From Branchiostoma floridae (lineage: Eukaryota > Chordata > Leptocardii > Amphioxiformes > Branchiostomatidae), in assembly GCF_000003815.2 (NCBI RefSeq), contig NC_049992.1, positions 12,410,041 through 12,474,040 of the forward strand: DNA of 64,000 nt. The letters run 5' to 3'. Numbering within the stretch: the stretch's first letter is position 1; every line of letters starts with the position of its first letter. The notes beneath the pieces were generated by a model, which did no database searches, was not told where the DNA came from, and saw only the letters and a list, made by a program, of their open reading frames with translations. Of the stretch, positions 13,529 to 27,407 are shown piece after piece. The translations under genes were made by a program, and so were the position numbers.

Positions 13529-15674
13529 ATGGCAAGAGGTGTTGAGATTGCCTATTATGAGTTTGTTTACGACGGTCATCCAGCAGAAGTTTTGAAAGGG
13601 TTACAGGAGTTGAAGAGTAAGAAGCATCTGATGGATGTGACACTGGTAGCTGAGGGGAAGGAGATCCCCTGCCACCGCGCCGTTCTCTCGTCCTGCAGCG
13701 GCTACTTCAGGGACATGTTCTGTAACGAACTGGAGGAGACCAAGAAGGATAAGATCGAGATCATGGGGATCACATCCGAAGCGCTGCAGCTCTTGGTGGA
13801 CTTTGCCTACAGTTCGAAAGTGACCATCACCACTATCAACGCCCAGCCTTTATTCGAGGCAGCTAATCTTCTGCAGATTCTCCCCGTACGCGATGCCTGT
13901 GCGCGGTTCCTGGCAGATCACCTGACGCCCAGCAACTGCCTGGGCGTGTGGGTGCTATCCCACACGTTGGCGTGCGAGGAACTGGCCAACAGGTCGCGAG
14001 CCTTTTCCTTGAGACATTTTCCGATGATCTGCCAACACGATGAGGAATTTGTCCAGCTCCCCGGAGATCTGCTGAAGATGTACATCTCTGACGACTACCT
14101 CAATGCTCAGGAGGAGGAGCAAGTGTTCGAGATGGTGATGAAATGGGTGAAGCACGACCTGCGACAGCGCAAAAAATTCCTGAAAGAGGTCGTGGAGGAT
14201 ATCAGGTTCCCACACATGGACCAAATCTACCTTATGAGGAGTGTTGAAGCTGACGAAGTTGTCATGAAGGTCCCCGGAATCCGAGATGTCCTACACGAGG
14301 CCAGGATGTACCATATCTCCCGAGGGGAAGTCTCGTCCCCTCGTACAAGACCGCGCCTTGCTTATGGCCTACACGAGGCAATGGTGGTGCTAGGAGGGAC
14401 CCGCGTTGTCAATGGTGAGTACAATAATGATGTCTACTGCTTTGTTCCTGCGTATAGTCAATGGAGCAAACTAACATCTTTGCCTAAAGACCTGAAGAAC
14501 ACTGTGGAATATGCTGCCACAACACTCAATAATGACATCGTAATAACGGGAGGATATTGGAGCCCTACGGCAGCTTGGCTGTACTCCACTCAGTTCAATA
14601 CTTGGAACAAACTTCCTCCTCTCAGCGTGGGAAGGTTCCGACACAAGATGGCCACCTTGGATGGACGCGTGTATGTCCTGGGCGGCAAGAATCCCCGAGG
14701 ATCGCTGCAGGTCTTACCGTCCTTGGACAGTGTGGAGATATACGACCCTCCCTCCAACACGTGGAAACCGTCGGTTCCCCTCCTGAAGGGGGTTCGGGCA
14801 TGTGCCATAGCCACCTGCGAGGGGAAAATGTACGTGATTGGAGGGAAAGATACAGACCAAACAGCCACCGACGCTGTACAAAGTTACGATCCGGTGCAAA
14901 AACGATGGAGCTTTAGGACTCCCATGCCCATGGCCGAGTCTTGTTTCAGTGCCACTAGTGTAAACGCCCTCATTTATGCTGTAGGAGGGAGATTCCAAGC
15001 AATACAATGTTACGATCCCAACACGGATAGATGGCAGGAGCTGGCGCAGTCCCTGGCCCCTTGGGATTACTGCAGCGTGACAACGTGTGATAACAAACTC
15101 TACGTCACCGGTGGGAGGGTAGAAGACAAAGTGAAGAAGGGGAAGGACACGGTGCAGTGTTACGACCCAGCAAATGACCTCATTGAGCTCGTGCACCCGA
15201 TGCCTGTCAAGCTTTTTGCACACTGCGCAGTCACCATCTTAAAACGCAGAAGGTAAGGCTTCTTTTCTCCCTTCTCCCATCATCTTCAGTAGTAGTTGAA
15301 CACAACTATTTCCAACTAAATCAATAGCTTCAGGTTTCTATGAACTACATGTTGATTTTTTTTTTTAAATGTTGCTGTCCAAAACTATCACACTGAAGTG
15401 CTGTTGGCATGAAGTTATATTCCAAGCCTCTTCTTGTATTGGTCGGAAGCTGGCAAATCGGCATATGGTTGCTGATTTCCACCAAAATAGAGACTAGTTC
15501 ATGCCAATTCCTACACAGAAATGGTATCTTATTTCAAATTCTGTCTTTTTCTTCTAGGATCTTTTCCTCTAGGCTACAAAACTCCGACTGACAGTATCTC
15601 TACCTATTTCCAGGCAAGCCGACTCGCAACTCGTAGCGGCCCAAAGGTCTTCCACCACTAAATGCTTTTATTAG
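13529..15674 (+). CDS. Kelch-like protein (BTB-BACK-Kelch), KLHL24/KLHL35 type
   Basis: Probable Cullin-3 ubiquitin-ligase substrate adaptor acting in the cytoplasm. The BTB domain is at about residues 25-135 (LMDVTLVAEGKEIPCHRAVL), BACK at about 140-245, and six Kelch blades from about 290 onward (LGG, TGG, LGG, IGG, VGG, TGG). The stretch SPRTRPR before blade 1 is typical of the KLHL24/KLHL35/KLHL6 group. I start at ATG 13529 because it lies two bases behind a clear acceptor (CTTTTCTACAG, ending 13526); the upstream open frame has no ATG. The unspliced frame stops at 15256 (575 residues), but that TAA lies inside a strong donor, AG|GTAAGG. Splicing to the acceptor TTTCCAG (ending 15613) keeps the frame, adds about 20 residues ending TKCFY and stops at 15674, giving 594 residues. 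KLHL24 proteins have a comparable Lys-Cys-Phe near the C-terminus. Orthology within the group is not settled. Confidence 0.9.
15253..15613 (+). other. Probable last intron of the Kelch-like gene
   Basis: The donor GTAAGG is at 15253 and a pyrimidine-rich acceptor TATTTCCAG ends at 15613. The split codon AG|G rebuilds Arg, the same residue read without splicing. Retaining this intron ends the protein at the TAA formed by the donor itself. Confidence 0.65.
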
Positions 15675-18600
15675 GGACAAACAAAGTCCCAAGATGATCA
15701 TGGCCATGAAAAACCCAGAAGCACTCTCAACAGCTCAAGATTATCTGATTTCTCCTGACCGTTCTACACAAGACAAGGCCAAAGTGAACAGAAGCTGAAA
15801 GCAATGATATGAAAGTAACATCTGTTAAAAATCATTATTTCCTGGGGGTTGTTTTGCATGTTTTAGGTAGTGGAAGATTATCCAATACTTTTTGGAGGGC
15901 CTGGAAACTATTGAAATAGGAAACTTTGACATTGTTGACAATTTTAGGAAGACTTCCTACGCAAGATAAATTATTGTTAAATGTTTCAAATCAGCATACA
16001 ATAGAAAAAACAGCAACCAGTTTTCTTCACCTTTATCTTTTAACTTTCTCCTTGTAGCATAATGCTCAACAAGACACAACTTTGATGGCATGATGAATCC
16101 TATAACAGGGAGAAGGTTAAACCACATACACACCCTCATTCTTGACCAGGCCCCTCCAAGACCCTTTTAGATAATGGTTTATTGTGGTGTGTTAGACATG
16201 AATAATTCTAAATGACTTCAACCCAAGAGAAAAAATACCTAGCAAATTTAAATCTTATATTATGTAACTTTGTAGTAAGGGTGTGTGGTGACAGTACAAT
16301 TAACTGTGACAATCTTAAGATAAGTGACAATGGGAAAGAGATGAGTTGGACATGATTATAAGTTAAGAAACCATGTACTTGTGCATTGTTGCTTCCCATG
16401 TGCAGTGAGTCACACAAGAAGTAAGGGCAGCTTAGATGGACAGAAAGCGTGTGTAGTCTTACAAGATAACCACAACAAAATATTGTTAAATTCTCTACAA
16501 AACTGCTCAAAGCTGCCTCTTCACTGTGATAGCTTAAGGTTTTGGTAACGTATAATTATTGTTGTCATATTAACCTGCGCTATTTGAACAACTAGTCTGG
16601 CCAAAATGTATGATGATGATGATGATGTGATGGCAGTTACTGTTTGTTCTAGTGTACAGTGGAACCCTGTAAGGAATCACAAGGTGGTTTAACTCTCAAC
16701 GTGTAATTATTCTGATCACTGTCAAAATCTTTTTAAAGCGACTCAAAACTGTGCCAAATTTAGTTCAATGCCAAAAGTAGAGATAGCATACTTTCTTTTC
16801 TGTATAAGGGGTTTTGAAGGGATTTTCTTGCAACATACAATGTATATTATACACAACAACGAAATTAGTACACAGAGAGAACAATAGTTGGTTTTGGGAA
16901 GATTTCAGACATCAAGTTGAATAGGTCTATTGGTCTTAGAAAGTCGTAAACAAAATTGCTTGAAAATGGCCCCTATAAGTTTTGGCAGATTCCCCAGCCA
17001 TACAACACAAGAACACAATAAGATAATGTGGATCACATTGACCCCTTCCCATTTAGTATAATAATTATCTGCACAAATGACTCTTTTGGTAAGAGACAGT
17101 CTGAAAAGATGAACTGATGACAGTTTACACATCAAACCCCTGCATCAAATGAATATTGTTAACCCTGAAAAAGAAGGTATGTCACAAAATCTGAAAAATT
17201 TGGGGAACCAGCTTATGTTTGGTGTATATTTATGGTTGTACAGGTACAATATTTTCTGAGCAATGTACATGTAAAAGCGCAAATGTCCGATAGGGTGTAA
17301 ATAGAGGCGAATTCTTGGCCATTTCTTCTCCCTAATTCCTGAAGCATTGCCCTTCAACACATTTCCATGTTACCTACTTGCCATTCCTCACGTGTCGACA
17401 AGTTTCCATCCCACAAGTGAAATGGGTTGCAGATGGAGTGACTACGTGGCCCCACAGAGGATTACACTAAAGCCATCCTAAAATGGAGGTTGGATCCAGC
17501 CGTTGCGTCAACCTTTCTACAGGTCTAGAAATGAGCTTGCCAATGACTCCTAGGTCACACAACGCTTGTATCTTAATGTAAAGTTTCCAGTCTTCTATCA
17601 GGCCTCACTTGCTTTGAGCCTTCCTCCTACTGTGAGCAGTGTAATCTTGCAACCAATTGGTCACTAAAATCCTGCAGATAAGACAGCAGTCATACTAATG
17701 ATAAGCTTTTGCAATCTACATGATTAACTTTCAAACAATTACTGTTAATCACAGAATTTCGACGTGGGCCAATACACACTTAATTTTGTCCGCTTGATGG
17801 AAATTGCTTTCAGCAAACTAGCGCCCTTGTACATTGATCACCCCAGCCATCTTGAAACAGTCTTTCTCCACACATTTGATGAAAAAAAGATAGGGTTCGA
17901 TGGAGGTATTTGCAAAGTGTTGTGCACGGAGCGGAGGTAGTTATCTACCTAGGCCTTTGGGCATACTGCATAATAGCCTCCAGAATGTTAGGGGTTACCT
18001 CAGAGTTTAAGGGCACTGGACTGTTTAAAGAATAATGAGTTCCAGGCAATGTTTGAGTTTTCTGGTCACATTCGACTGTTTCTCGGAACATCTAAAGGTT
18101 AAAGAGTAGACAAATAATGCCGCTGTTAACGTTTGATGTAGAAATATATGGGCAATACAATTTCTGATAGGCACTTACCTCATTAATATGATTAAAACAG
18201 CCATTTGGCCAGACCCTTAATTGCAAGTTTGAGCATTTGGGTGGGGACGTGCAGAAAGATAAAAAACCTTCACCCATGTCCTTGACATGCACCAAGTCAT
18301 GATTGTCCAGTTCATAGGAAAAGGGCACTTTTTTCTCTCACCAAAAGATATGACGGATTGGCTGGCTGTATATCACAAATATACATGTTCTCCCAGGGCT
18401 TTTAAAAACATGATTAGTGCAGGAAGGCCAAATTAAAGTGCTGTATCACAGAGAAGGAACCAAAAGATGTATTGAGAGGTCAAGGTTCCGCTGGGTCTTG
18501 CGTGTCTATTTTAGATAAGTCTGCCAGATATTAAGGTAATGGCTACAGGGGCCCATGTGCAGCACTACCAGTCTTCACGCTGCCTAAACACGAACACAAA

Positions 18601-19299
18601 ATCAATATCACACTGTCTAATGAAAGAATCTATTTGCAACAATAGTCGTCAAATGGCCCGGTCTGGTGTATACCAAATGAATGCTATCCCCATGTCTATT
18701 CTGGGAAGGCCACTGAACCAGCGTTTCAGATTTAGGTTTGACATTTATTTCTTGCAGCACCACGGTATAAACATTGGTGTTAACCATATTAGAAACCATA
18801 AGTTAGCCGTCTTACTAAGTCAGCTAATCAATGTGGCAGTTTTATTGTGTGATGCAGGAGTGGACTACAGCATACTTGCACAGGTTTTCTCTTTTCTGTC
18901 GAGAGGCCCTAGGGGTAAATTTGAAAAGCAATGCAAATACGAAATGTCAACAGTTCTTGCCGGCAATATTGAATGTGATGCAATATTTTCCATTGGATAC
19001 AAATGAAAACTGGTATTAGGCCGTTCTGAAATGATCCGAACTTCGCAAAAAAATTTGGCTGCAGGGTCCACAAAAGGGACCTGTCCTTAATTGAGTGGAG
19101 AATGGCTGGGGAGGAACTTTAAGTCCCTTATTAAGTCCAGCAAGTTGCAAGGCCTGACCTGAATATTGGCGTCCTGTTCATCTTAGTCTGATTAGATTGG
19201 GTCAGTTCAGCCTCATCAAGTCGAATCCCTGGTACTCATCACTTATTCAGACTTGCTCCTCCAAAATAACCATCACTGCCTATCATTACATGTAACATT

Positions 19300-19730
19300 T
19301 GTTCAGCATTATCCGCGGGGTAACCTATATCCGTTGCTGTCAGAGATATGGGTGTTTAGGGATGTTAAGTCGACAGCTGAGAGTTTCAAACTACAATATC
19401 TTGAACATATTACAACTTTAAAACACCGTCCGTCCAGTTGATATCCCTTAATACCGTGTTGGTAAACACAACGAATATAGGTTACCCTGTGGATAAAGGT
19501 GAACTAGCGTTAACGTTTGTTCACCTTTATCCACTGGGTAACCTATCTTCTGTTGTATTTGTAATCGGGGTAAGTAGGGATATCAAGTCGACGAATGGCG
19601 ATTGGCAATATTTTGCAAATAGTGGAATTTGAAACCATCTTTCATCGACTTAATATCCCTGCATACATATATCATTTTAATTACAATGGATATAGGTTCC
19701 CCCACAGATAAAGGTGAACTAGCATTACAT
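19300..19730. mobile_element. Two adjacent foldback (inverted-repeat) elements of one family
   Basis: Unit 1 (about 19300-19505) has a left arm with GGGTAACCTATAT, CGTTG and TTAGGGATGTTAAGTCGAC, and a right arm with the reverse complements. Unit 2 (about 19519-19725) repeats the arrangement with arms starting GTTCACCTTTATCC and ending GGATAAAGGTGAAC-like. Where they meet (about 19477-19545) the sequence forms a near-perfect ~28-bp stem around GCGTTAACG. GAACTAGC with GTTA or ATTA follows both right ends. Nothing is encoded. Both read as MITE or foldback units inserted side by side. Confidence 0.6.
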
Positions 19731-22700
19731 GCCAAGTTGCCCGGTCCCTGTAGAAAGAGTCCACTGGCTGATTGTTTTCCTATAAAGATTTTTGTAAATG
19801 GCTAAAGCATTTCATTGCAAAATCGCAATTGTTCTTTATCCTGTATTAAACTTTCTACCTAGTTATAACAATATTGTAGGTGAAAAGTAATTTAGAAAAA
19901 AAAATGATTTTCCGTAAAATATGATTCATTTGATTAAGATATCATCATTCAAGCCACTAATGAAATCTTTTGAAATATAATCATATGATATCTAAGTGTT
20001 GAATGGTCAACAAAAGTGGGGGATGGGCAAAATTTCATTACAGCGTGGAATGTGCACTCAGTTAGGATTTCAAATTGTGTTTGAAACAATTTCCATCCAA
20101 AAGTGACTCCTATCAATTGTGTTAGCATGCCGCTGTAAGTGCAGGGTGCACACAACTGCCCGAAAATGCCACGTCTCCTGTAGGCCAACCTATATGAAAT
20201 ATGTGTAATGTTACTCCGTCCCTAAATCCAGGCCGACCTGTCAGCACTGCAAAGGTCTGATACAGTGAAGTGACACCAGCACAGTAGAAGCCTCGGATGC
20301 TATCAATTCCTCAAACAAACTGCCTCTGACATAACTATTAACAGAGTTTCCTCCATTATATTTGGAAGGGTGGTATGAAAGTGACGTCCTTAAGACGGAG
20401 AGCGTATTTCTGCGTCATTGGCTTCACGGCAGGTGGAATAGGTATGGCGGGCACGTAGGAGCAGGGTATTGATCATGGACCTGGTTGTTAATGTGAGGCT
20501 TGGAATCAACCCTCCCTGCCTACGCATCACTTTCAGGGATTTCCCAAGACACGGAGAATTGTGCTTATTGCTACGTTCACCTGCTCTGGCAATCTGGGAC
20601 AGACAACTTGGTGATGAGACATTTCTGGTCTGAGGAAGAAAACAAAAATACATTTGTAGCCTGCCACTAGAAAAAAAAAATAGTTATCCATCTTAAGAGA
20701 CTGGTCATTCTCTATAGGCAAGTAATATGTATGATGTATTAAGTTTCCATGATTGGGAAAGTCTAATACAATGTCCTGGCCTTTTAGCTAACCTAAAAGA
20801 AAAGGAAAAATGTATTCTGTTCATCCTCTTGGGTTACCAGTCCAACATAGTCTGTACCCACTTCATGCCCATGTGAGAGTTCATGGTCAAATAAATGTAT
20901 CAAGAAACCAGTAGATACAATAGATACAGAGGAGTAAGAGAAGACTACTAATTCATTTGGGAAGCCTTTTTGAGGGTCTCTCTTACAAAATCATGCTTTT
21001 CTGGGATGAGCATTTACGTTCATGGCATATATAAGCTAGCCTTTAATCATATTTCTATGACCTTGTTAAATGATGTTTGTTTAGAAGCATGTTAAACTGA
21101 AAAGAAATAATCAAATGTTCCATGTGTGTAAAGATGGGCTTTGCTCATCAAAAGCCATGAAATTGGTCTAACACAATAATGGTGCACACTTTTGAGACAG
21201 TGATCGTTTCAAGATGTGCAGCAATATACATGTATCAACGCAATTTGAAACCTTATATATATGGTGAAAGCCATTTATCATTTCAAAATGATACCATAAT
21301 TTTCCTATAATCGGTTTGGAAATGTGTGAAATAATCAGCATAAATTGCCGGCAAGAGTAGAGTCATTGAGAAATCGTTTAGAAAAGTCGAATGATACCGT
21401 GTGTTGAGGCCTGAATTACCCACTTTTTTAAAGGATTCCAAGAACATTACAAAGAAATAATCTTGATAAGTTTCTGTCAAAGAAACTAGTTATACAACGT
21501 GAGGAAAATATCTAACCCCAGAACATTTGTGTTGACAAGTGTATTGACAAATTCTTAACAATGGCAGCCATACAATGTATTGCATACACGTGTAAAGAAA
21601 GAGTCTCTATCTGTACTACGGTGTAGATGTAGACAACCCAACACAGAAGTGTTCAGATAAACAACTCAAGTTCAACCTTCTCTCAAGGCAGCTCTATATA
21701 TAGAAACTGTGGTGATGCCTTTTAGACATTTCCTTGCATGTCCCGCACAAGCTTCCCAGTTCACTAAATAAAACAACACCACCACTTCCATCCCAGGTCT
21801 AGCTCCTAGTATGTAAACTGAGCTTCCACCAAAAATGAACAAAGTTGTCTATCTAAAATTAATCATGGAGGCAAATTCATTTCATTGCTTCCCAAAACCT
21901 TCACAGTTGGCAATATAAAATGTTCATGTCAATTTATTTTAGATCCGCCTCAGAGACATTAAACAGATGTTGAGTTTCTGTCTATGTGGTCCTTGCTTAG
22001 CTACCCCGATGACACAGCGCATGTCACAGATTGTAACAGTCACATTGTTTGCTATAAATCACCCAGACTTCATGTGATAGTCATTGGATGTAGTGATGAT
22101 GAATCTTTTACGGGGTCATTATATTCGATGGTACAAAAGTAGATATTGAGCGATAAAAAGCCATGACGGTGGTAAAGTTTATAAACCTGTTGCAGAGTTG
22201 GTCAGAGATTGGCCTTGGTTTCCTTTGTAAGATAGCTTAAGTCTTGAGATGTGGGTTCCTTCCTTATAACGTTAAAGAAGTGATAGCTCTTATTCAGCAT
22301 GAGGTGAGCTCCAATTCTCTACAAAGTCTGATCTTGTGTACTTCCAAAGTAAAAAAGTAGAACAATGCTATGTATGATGTTCCCAACTCTTGTGCATGTC
22401 ATCTTCTGTACTGAAAACTGAGAAAAATGTGTAAAATAACCACTTGGCTCGCCCCTGAGGCGTTGCCAAAAAAAAACAAGAAAAAAAATCAACTAAAATT
22501 GGTGCTCTTAGCAAGATAGTAAAATCCCTTCCTATGAAAATTTTATAACTAGTGTAAGCTTGATAAGAAAACTTGTTGTCTTTCGCACTTCCCATCACGT
22601 GCTGCTTGCTTTTTATACACACCCTCCTTAAAATATCTCATCTTCTTAGACTTATACATTGTTAGCTGTAAGTCGTACGGTTGGTCACATCTGCACAATT

Positions 22701-25700
22701 TGTATCTGCACTTCAGAAAGAAACTTTTGATACAGTCTTCAAACTTCTGCATTTTACATGTAGCAGCCAAATCTGTAACACTCACTAAGATAAGTTGAAG
22801 ACTTTTCCATGTTAGAGGAACGTAGTTTGGAAAAATGATTATTTTCTATGATACCCATGCAGGGGGCATGCCAATGTAAAGAAATTGCATAATGTAATAT
22901 GTCACCTACTAAATAATGATACAACATACAAATGTAATTGTTCTAAGTACATGTAGATTGCCAATTTTATGTTGCAATATTGTTGATTGAAAGGATGGTA
23001 CGAGGTTTTTATATTAGGGGTGACCTTTCAGTGTCCATCCTTGTGTTCTTTGATATTTTTTGACTAATTTATGCTAATAATGTTACATGTATATGCATTG
23101 CAGTTGAAAATCTCTGCTCCCACAAGCAGCATTTTAAAACATATGTAGTGACTTTTAAAAGATTAAACATTCTTCTGAACTTTGGGGAGATCACACCAGA
23201 CACCCTTCCCTCTTTTATATGTTCTCCAAAAGTCTTGTAAAATGGTTATCAACTTATTATTAACAATCAATAAGGTGTTCAAAAACACCAGTTTTCTTCA
23301 ACATCCAAAACAAATCTACTGATTGGTTCAAAGCTACCATAAATGGCCAATCAAAAGGCAAGATATGTCTGATGATCTCTACCTAACCTTGAATCCTGTA
23401 CTAAAGAGCAGAAAATTTGAACACAGAAAATTGGACAGCCAACTGTTGGAAGATCTACACTTCAGAACTCTCACAATCTTCCAGGCATCAAGGTGATGTT
23501 GAAATGGAGTGGTAGAACAAAGTTTGAACTTCTAACAATTGCTGTATTGCACTGGCATGTCCCTCAATGGGTTGACTTGTTGTACATTGTGTATTCCAGA
23601 GCGGCATATGGCCAAACCAATTCAATTCTTTGGTACTTGATTTAAAGGAAAAAAAAGGAAACTCAAAGACAACATCACAACAGGGTATGAGAGGGTAGCT
23701 TGCACTTAATGTCTTTAGTACACAGAGTTTTATTTCAATGAACATTGATTCAAATATTCCTTACGTTACCCCTGGAAATTTCAGAGTACTAAAGAAGTGA
23801 ATTGGTGTTGCCAAAGCTTGTTGAGATATTGAAAGGCCTGTCGATCATTCTGTCTACTGCTACTAGACAAGATCATTCCTTATCCTCCTCCCATCTGTAG
23901 CGAAAATATTTCTTTATCTAACACTTAGACTATTAATGTTGCCATGGCATAATATCAGTTATGGCTTATCCACTCGGAACATATTTATTAACCTTCACAA
24001 CTCTATGGGTGCTCCAGTGTGCCAAATTTATTCCGGTACTCTGGAAATTTGAATGTTGAGGGTTAGAAATCACTTTGCACATAGGCACATTAGTTATCTG
24101 TAAGCAACAAACTATTAGGTTATACTGAGTCAAACTGTATACTGAGTAGGAATTCAGCACGTTTAGTAGTAGCAGATAGAACGGTTTGAGGTCTTACAAT
24201 ATTGTCCATGTATGTATGATGCTCCAGGGCTTTTTGCTGATCCTTTTTAGCTCACATGCTGGTACAGAACCCAAGCTGACCAAACTTTTGCCCCTGTGCA
24301 GTACGTGATTGTCAGAGACTTGTAAAGCCATACCAACACAACTGACTGGCTCTCAAATTTCCCTTGAACTTTATTCCGATTTTAAACAAAAAGGAAATGA
24401 TTCCTTACTCTCATATGAAGAAGATGGTTTCAATCATACGATGTATGTTAAACGATTCTTTCATTTGTTAACGGTCTAAGATACAACTGTATTGGTCTAT
24501 ACCTGTCTTGGTTCCTAGATTTTATGTTCTTTGAATTTACAGTCAACTACTACACAAAGGATCTGAGGCCCAGGAAAGTCTGTTGGTATGGCTAGAAACT
24601 CATACTGTGTCTGAAGAAAATTTTCTCATGTAGGAAGCCATGTATACTTGCTCCTTGTACCTAAACACTGGAAATGGCAGAAGACACGACTAAGGTTAGT
24701 TTGACTTCCAAGCTGAACTCAATTCTGATGAAATGGAATGACTGTTTCACATTGAAATACAAGTTGACGAAGTATAAAAGACAATAGCAACATCCCATCT
24801 GTGACTGGATGAAGATAGAAGTCATTCCAAAGAAAATGTTAGGGCTGGGGAACATCATGTGCTCTGTACTTGTTGCAGTAAATTCTGTACCAGATTTTCT
24901 GTTCTTACATTTTTGGAGACATTGAATGAAGACAGCATCAACGTACAAATAACACAATTTCAGGTGCACAAAGTACTGTGACAAAAGCAAAAGTCTTCCC
25001 TGAAAACTTCACCATTTCCAACAGACGTTGCAGGCATGATTACTATCATGTATGACTCTGTTGTCTGTGCTCAGGTGTTTGGTGGGACTTTTGCAGGTTT
25101 TCACCTCTTAGGTTCATGTCTGCCATTGATCCCCTGCTGCACTGGGGGCAACGATCCCCCTGACCTTGACCCCCCCTCGATGGATCCCGCTCCAACCTAT
25201 GATGGACGCAGGGAATGCAGTGCATGCAGAATTAGCAAAAAGGGTACAGGCCCTTCTACCGGGCTGGGGCGGCGCGGTGCTGGGGTTTTTTCCTGGGGGA
25301 TCCAAAACTATCGCCTTCTTGCCGGCGTGCTCAAGGCCTCATGCTTTAATTATAAAGTGGAGGCCCACAGAATACAAAGTGGTTCCACGGCCCAGCAAAT
25401 TACGGCGGGAACCTTCCGTCTTTATAAACCTGGATCGTGAGCACTTGCAAAGGTGCCGGGATTTCCACACACTCCATTGCACAATAATTTTTCTACAAGA
25501 ACGCCACAGAAATATGCTATTCCCAACTGGGACTTGAAGGGAAAGATCACCATACATCTTGAGGTGGTGTGAGTGGAAAGAAAAAGCATATTGAGTCTTG
25601 TTTCACAATGCGATGTAATAGAATACATTTTGTATAATACTGTAATAATTTAGCTTTCTTTCTTTCTTGACGATGAGACAAGTCTTCCCAACATCGCAAT

Positions 25701-27278
25701 TCTTACTGCTAAAATTTACGACAGACTTACAATCAAAACTGGCAGAAAATTAATAGATTTCCTCAGACTCTATCAACCAGCAATTTTATATCATCTGTGA
25801 ATTTTCCCTAATATTAATTTAGAGCGTTATATTTTTTTGCTACCTATCATTGCACAAAATTTTTATTGGCTGCAAATAATTTCAGGCTGTAAAATTAGCA
25901 TCTTTGATGGGAAATTACCTGAAAGACCTGTTTAAGACATAAAAAGCATAAACTCAAGCCAATGTTGTAAGCTGCCATTTATTACACTATCATCTCTATT
26001 TTGAGAGGAAAAAGTATCCCAAAAAGTCTGAAAGGGATATCATATTTCAAATCACAATCATAATGGTGACTTTTACCTTACATGCAAAGATGTAAGGATC
26101 TACATTATTGATCCTTCACTGAAAAGCAAGACTTGCACCCAAACAAAGAATTGTCCAGAAATGTGTTTCTGTATTTATTACTTTCAGTAAATTCTTTAAA
26201 ATATTGGACTTAAATATCTGAGTAGAAAATAAAGGAATAAAGTGCTATGAATACTTCATTGACTTAAGAAGCAAAAAAAAATCAAATTCTGCAGTTAGTT
26301 CCAAACCACTCAGTCTCTCTCCAATCCAAGCCAAGTTTCCTTAATTATTAATTTGATCCCTAATTGTGTTGTTCTTCCATCAAATCTCCTCAGTCGGCAG
26401 TCTTTAAAATTGCCTTTAAACGTCTTTAATTAAAATGTCACTTTCACAAAACGTCCAACTGGCTTTAATTAAATAACAACTAATTGCTCTTCAATCAAGA
26501 TGTGATCAGACTGAACTGTTGAGTAGTAATCTTGCAGATATCAGGTTAAGTACTGGCTTGCAACATCTTGACCATTTTTCTTTGTTCAGGTACAACAGAG
26601 CAAGTTACAGCGATGAAGACGAAAAAAAACTGCTGACATTGTGTGCCAATCTTAAATATGAAAAAGTGCAATAATAAACAAACTACAAATCCAGCTTTGT
26701 CCTGGGTCAGTTCTCTGAGTTTTTCTACTGCTTCTAATGTATGTTACATTATATCCCCTATTATCATATCTGTACCTTATATCGTTCAAACGATATAACT
26801 GGCATTCAGCCTACTGCATCAGCTTAAAATGAAATTGTAGTATATTGCCAGTATATTATCGGTAGTTGATGTCAAGTATCTCAGAGTTAATAGAGAAAAA
26901 ACTAACTAGATACTCTTGATTTTTGTCTTGACATCTTGCGCACCTTCCTGATGACTTCCTAATAGACCTGCCTTCCAACCAGATGTGCAAATGCTGGCCA
27001 TCGAGGCATCCCTCCACACTAACTAACGATCGTTGATTGGTTGCTCTACTGCCAAGTGAGCATGGAGTAACGCCCAATAACCAGCATTTACCTGATTACG
27101 GCTTGCCATTTGAGCTATGGTTTGGAATCAAGAGTTGCACGAATCAGTTACGACCGGGGGAGGATATCTGTGCCACTTGGCACTGCACAGAAAAAGAGTA
27201 CCGAATGGGTGAAAATGTAGTCTGTGAATCTGAGCACCAGTCAGACAGCATTTAGATAACACTACCACATCCCACCAA

Positions 27279-27407
27279 CGCACCTTCCTCCCGGCCACAA
27301 CAAAACTCTGGAACTCACTGCCTCAGCACATAGTGACACTTAGGGACAGACATAAGTTTAAGACAAGTATCAACAACCACTTCAGCGATCCACGTCAGCG
27401 CCCTTAA
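27279..27407 (+). mobile_element. 3' end fragment of a LINE reverse-transcriptase frame
   Basis: A 42-codon frame runs to TAA at 27405. It carries RTFLPATTKLWNSLP and then HKFKTSINNHF, the pattern found at the extreme C-terminus of many CR1/jockey-type LINE polymerases (F-x-P-x-T-x-x-LWN-x-LP). No RT core is visible upstream, so it is a 5'-truncated copy. The clade cannot be fixed from so short a piece. Confidence 0.6.

Noticed and set aside
14714-15223. 169-codon frame on the minus strand
   Set aside because: Shadow of the Kelch repeats of the gene on the + strand.
18539-19006. 155-codon frame starting with ATG
   Set aside because: No recognisable domain, biased composition, no splice partners or family resemblance; most likely chance.
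25036-25440. 134-codon frame, locally GC-rich
   Set aside because: No domain recognised and other overlapping frames are equally open; possibly part of a decayed repeat.
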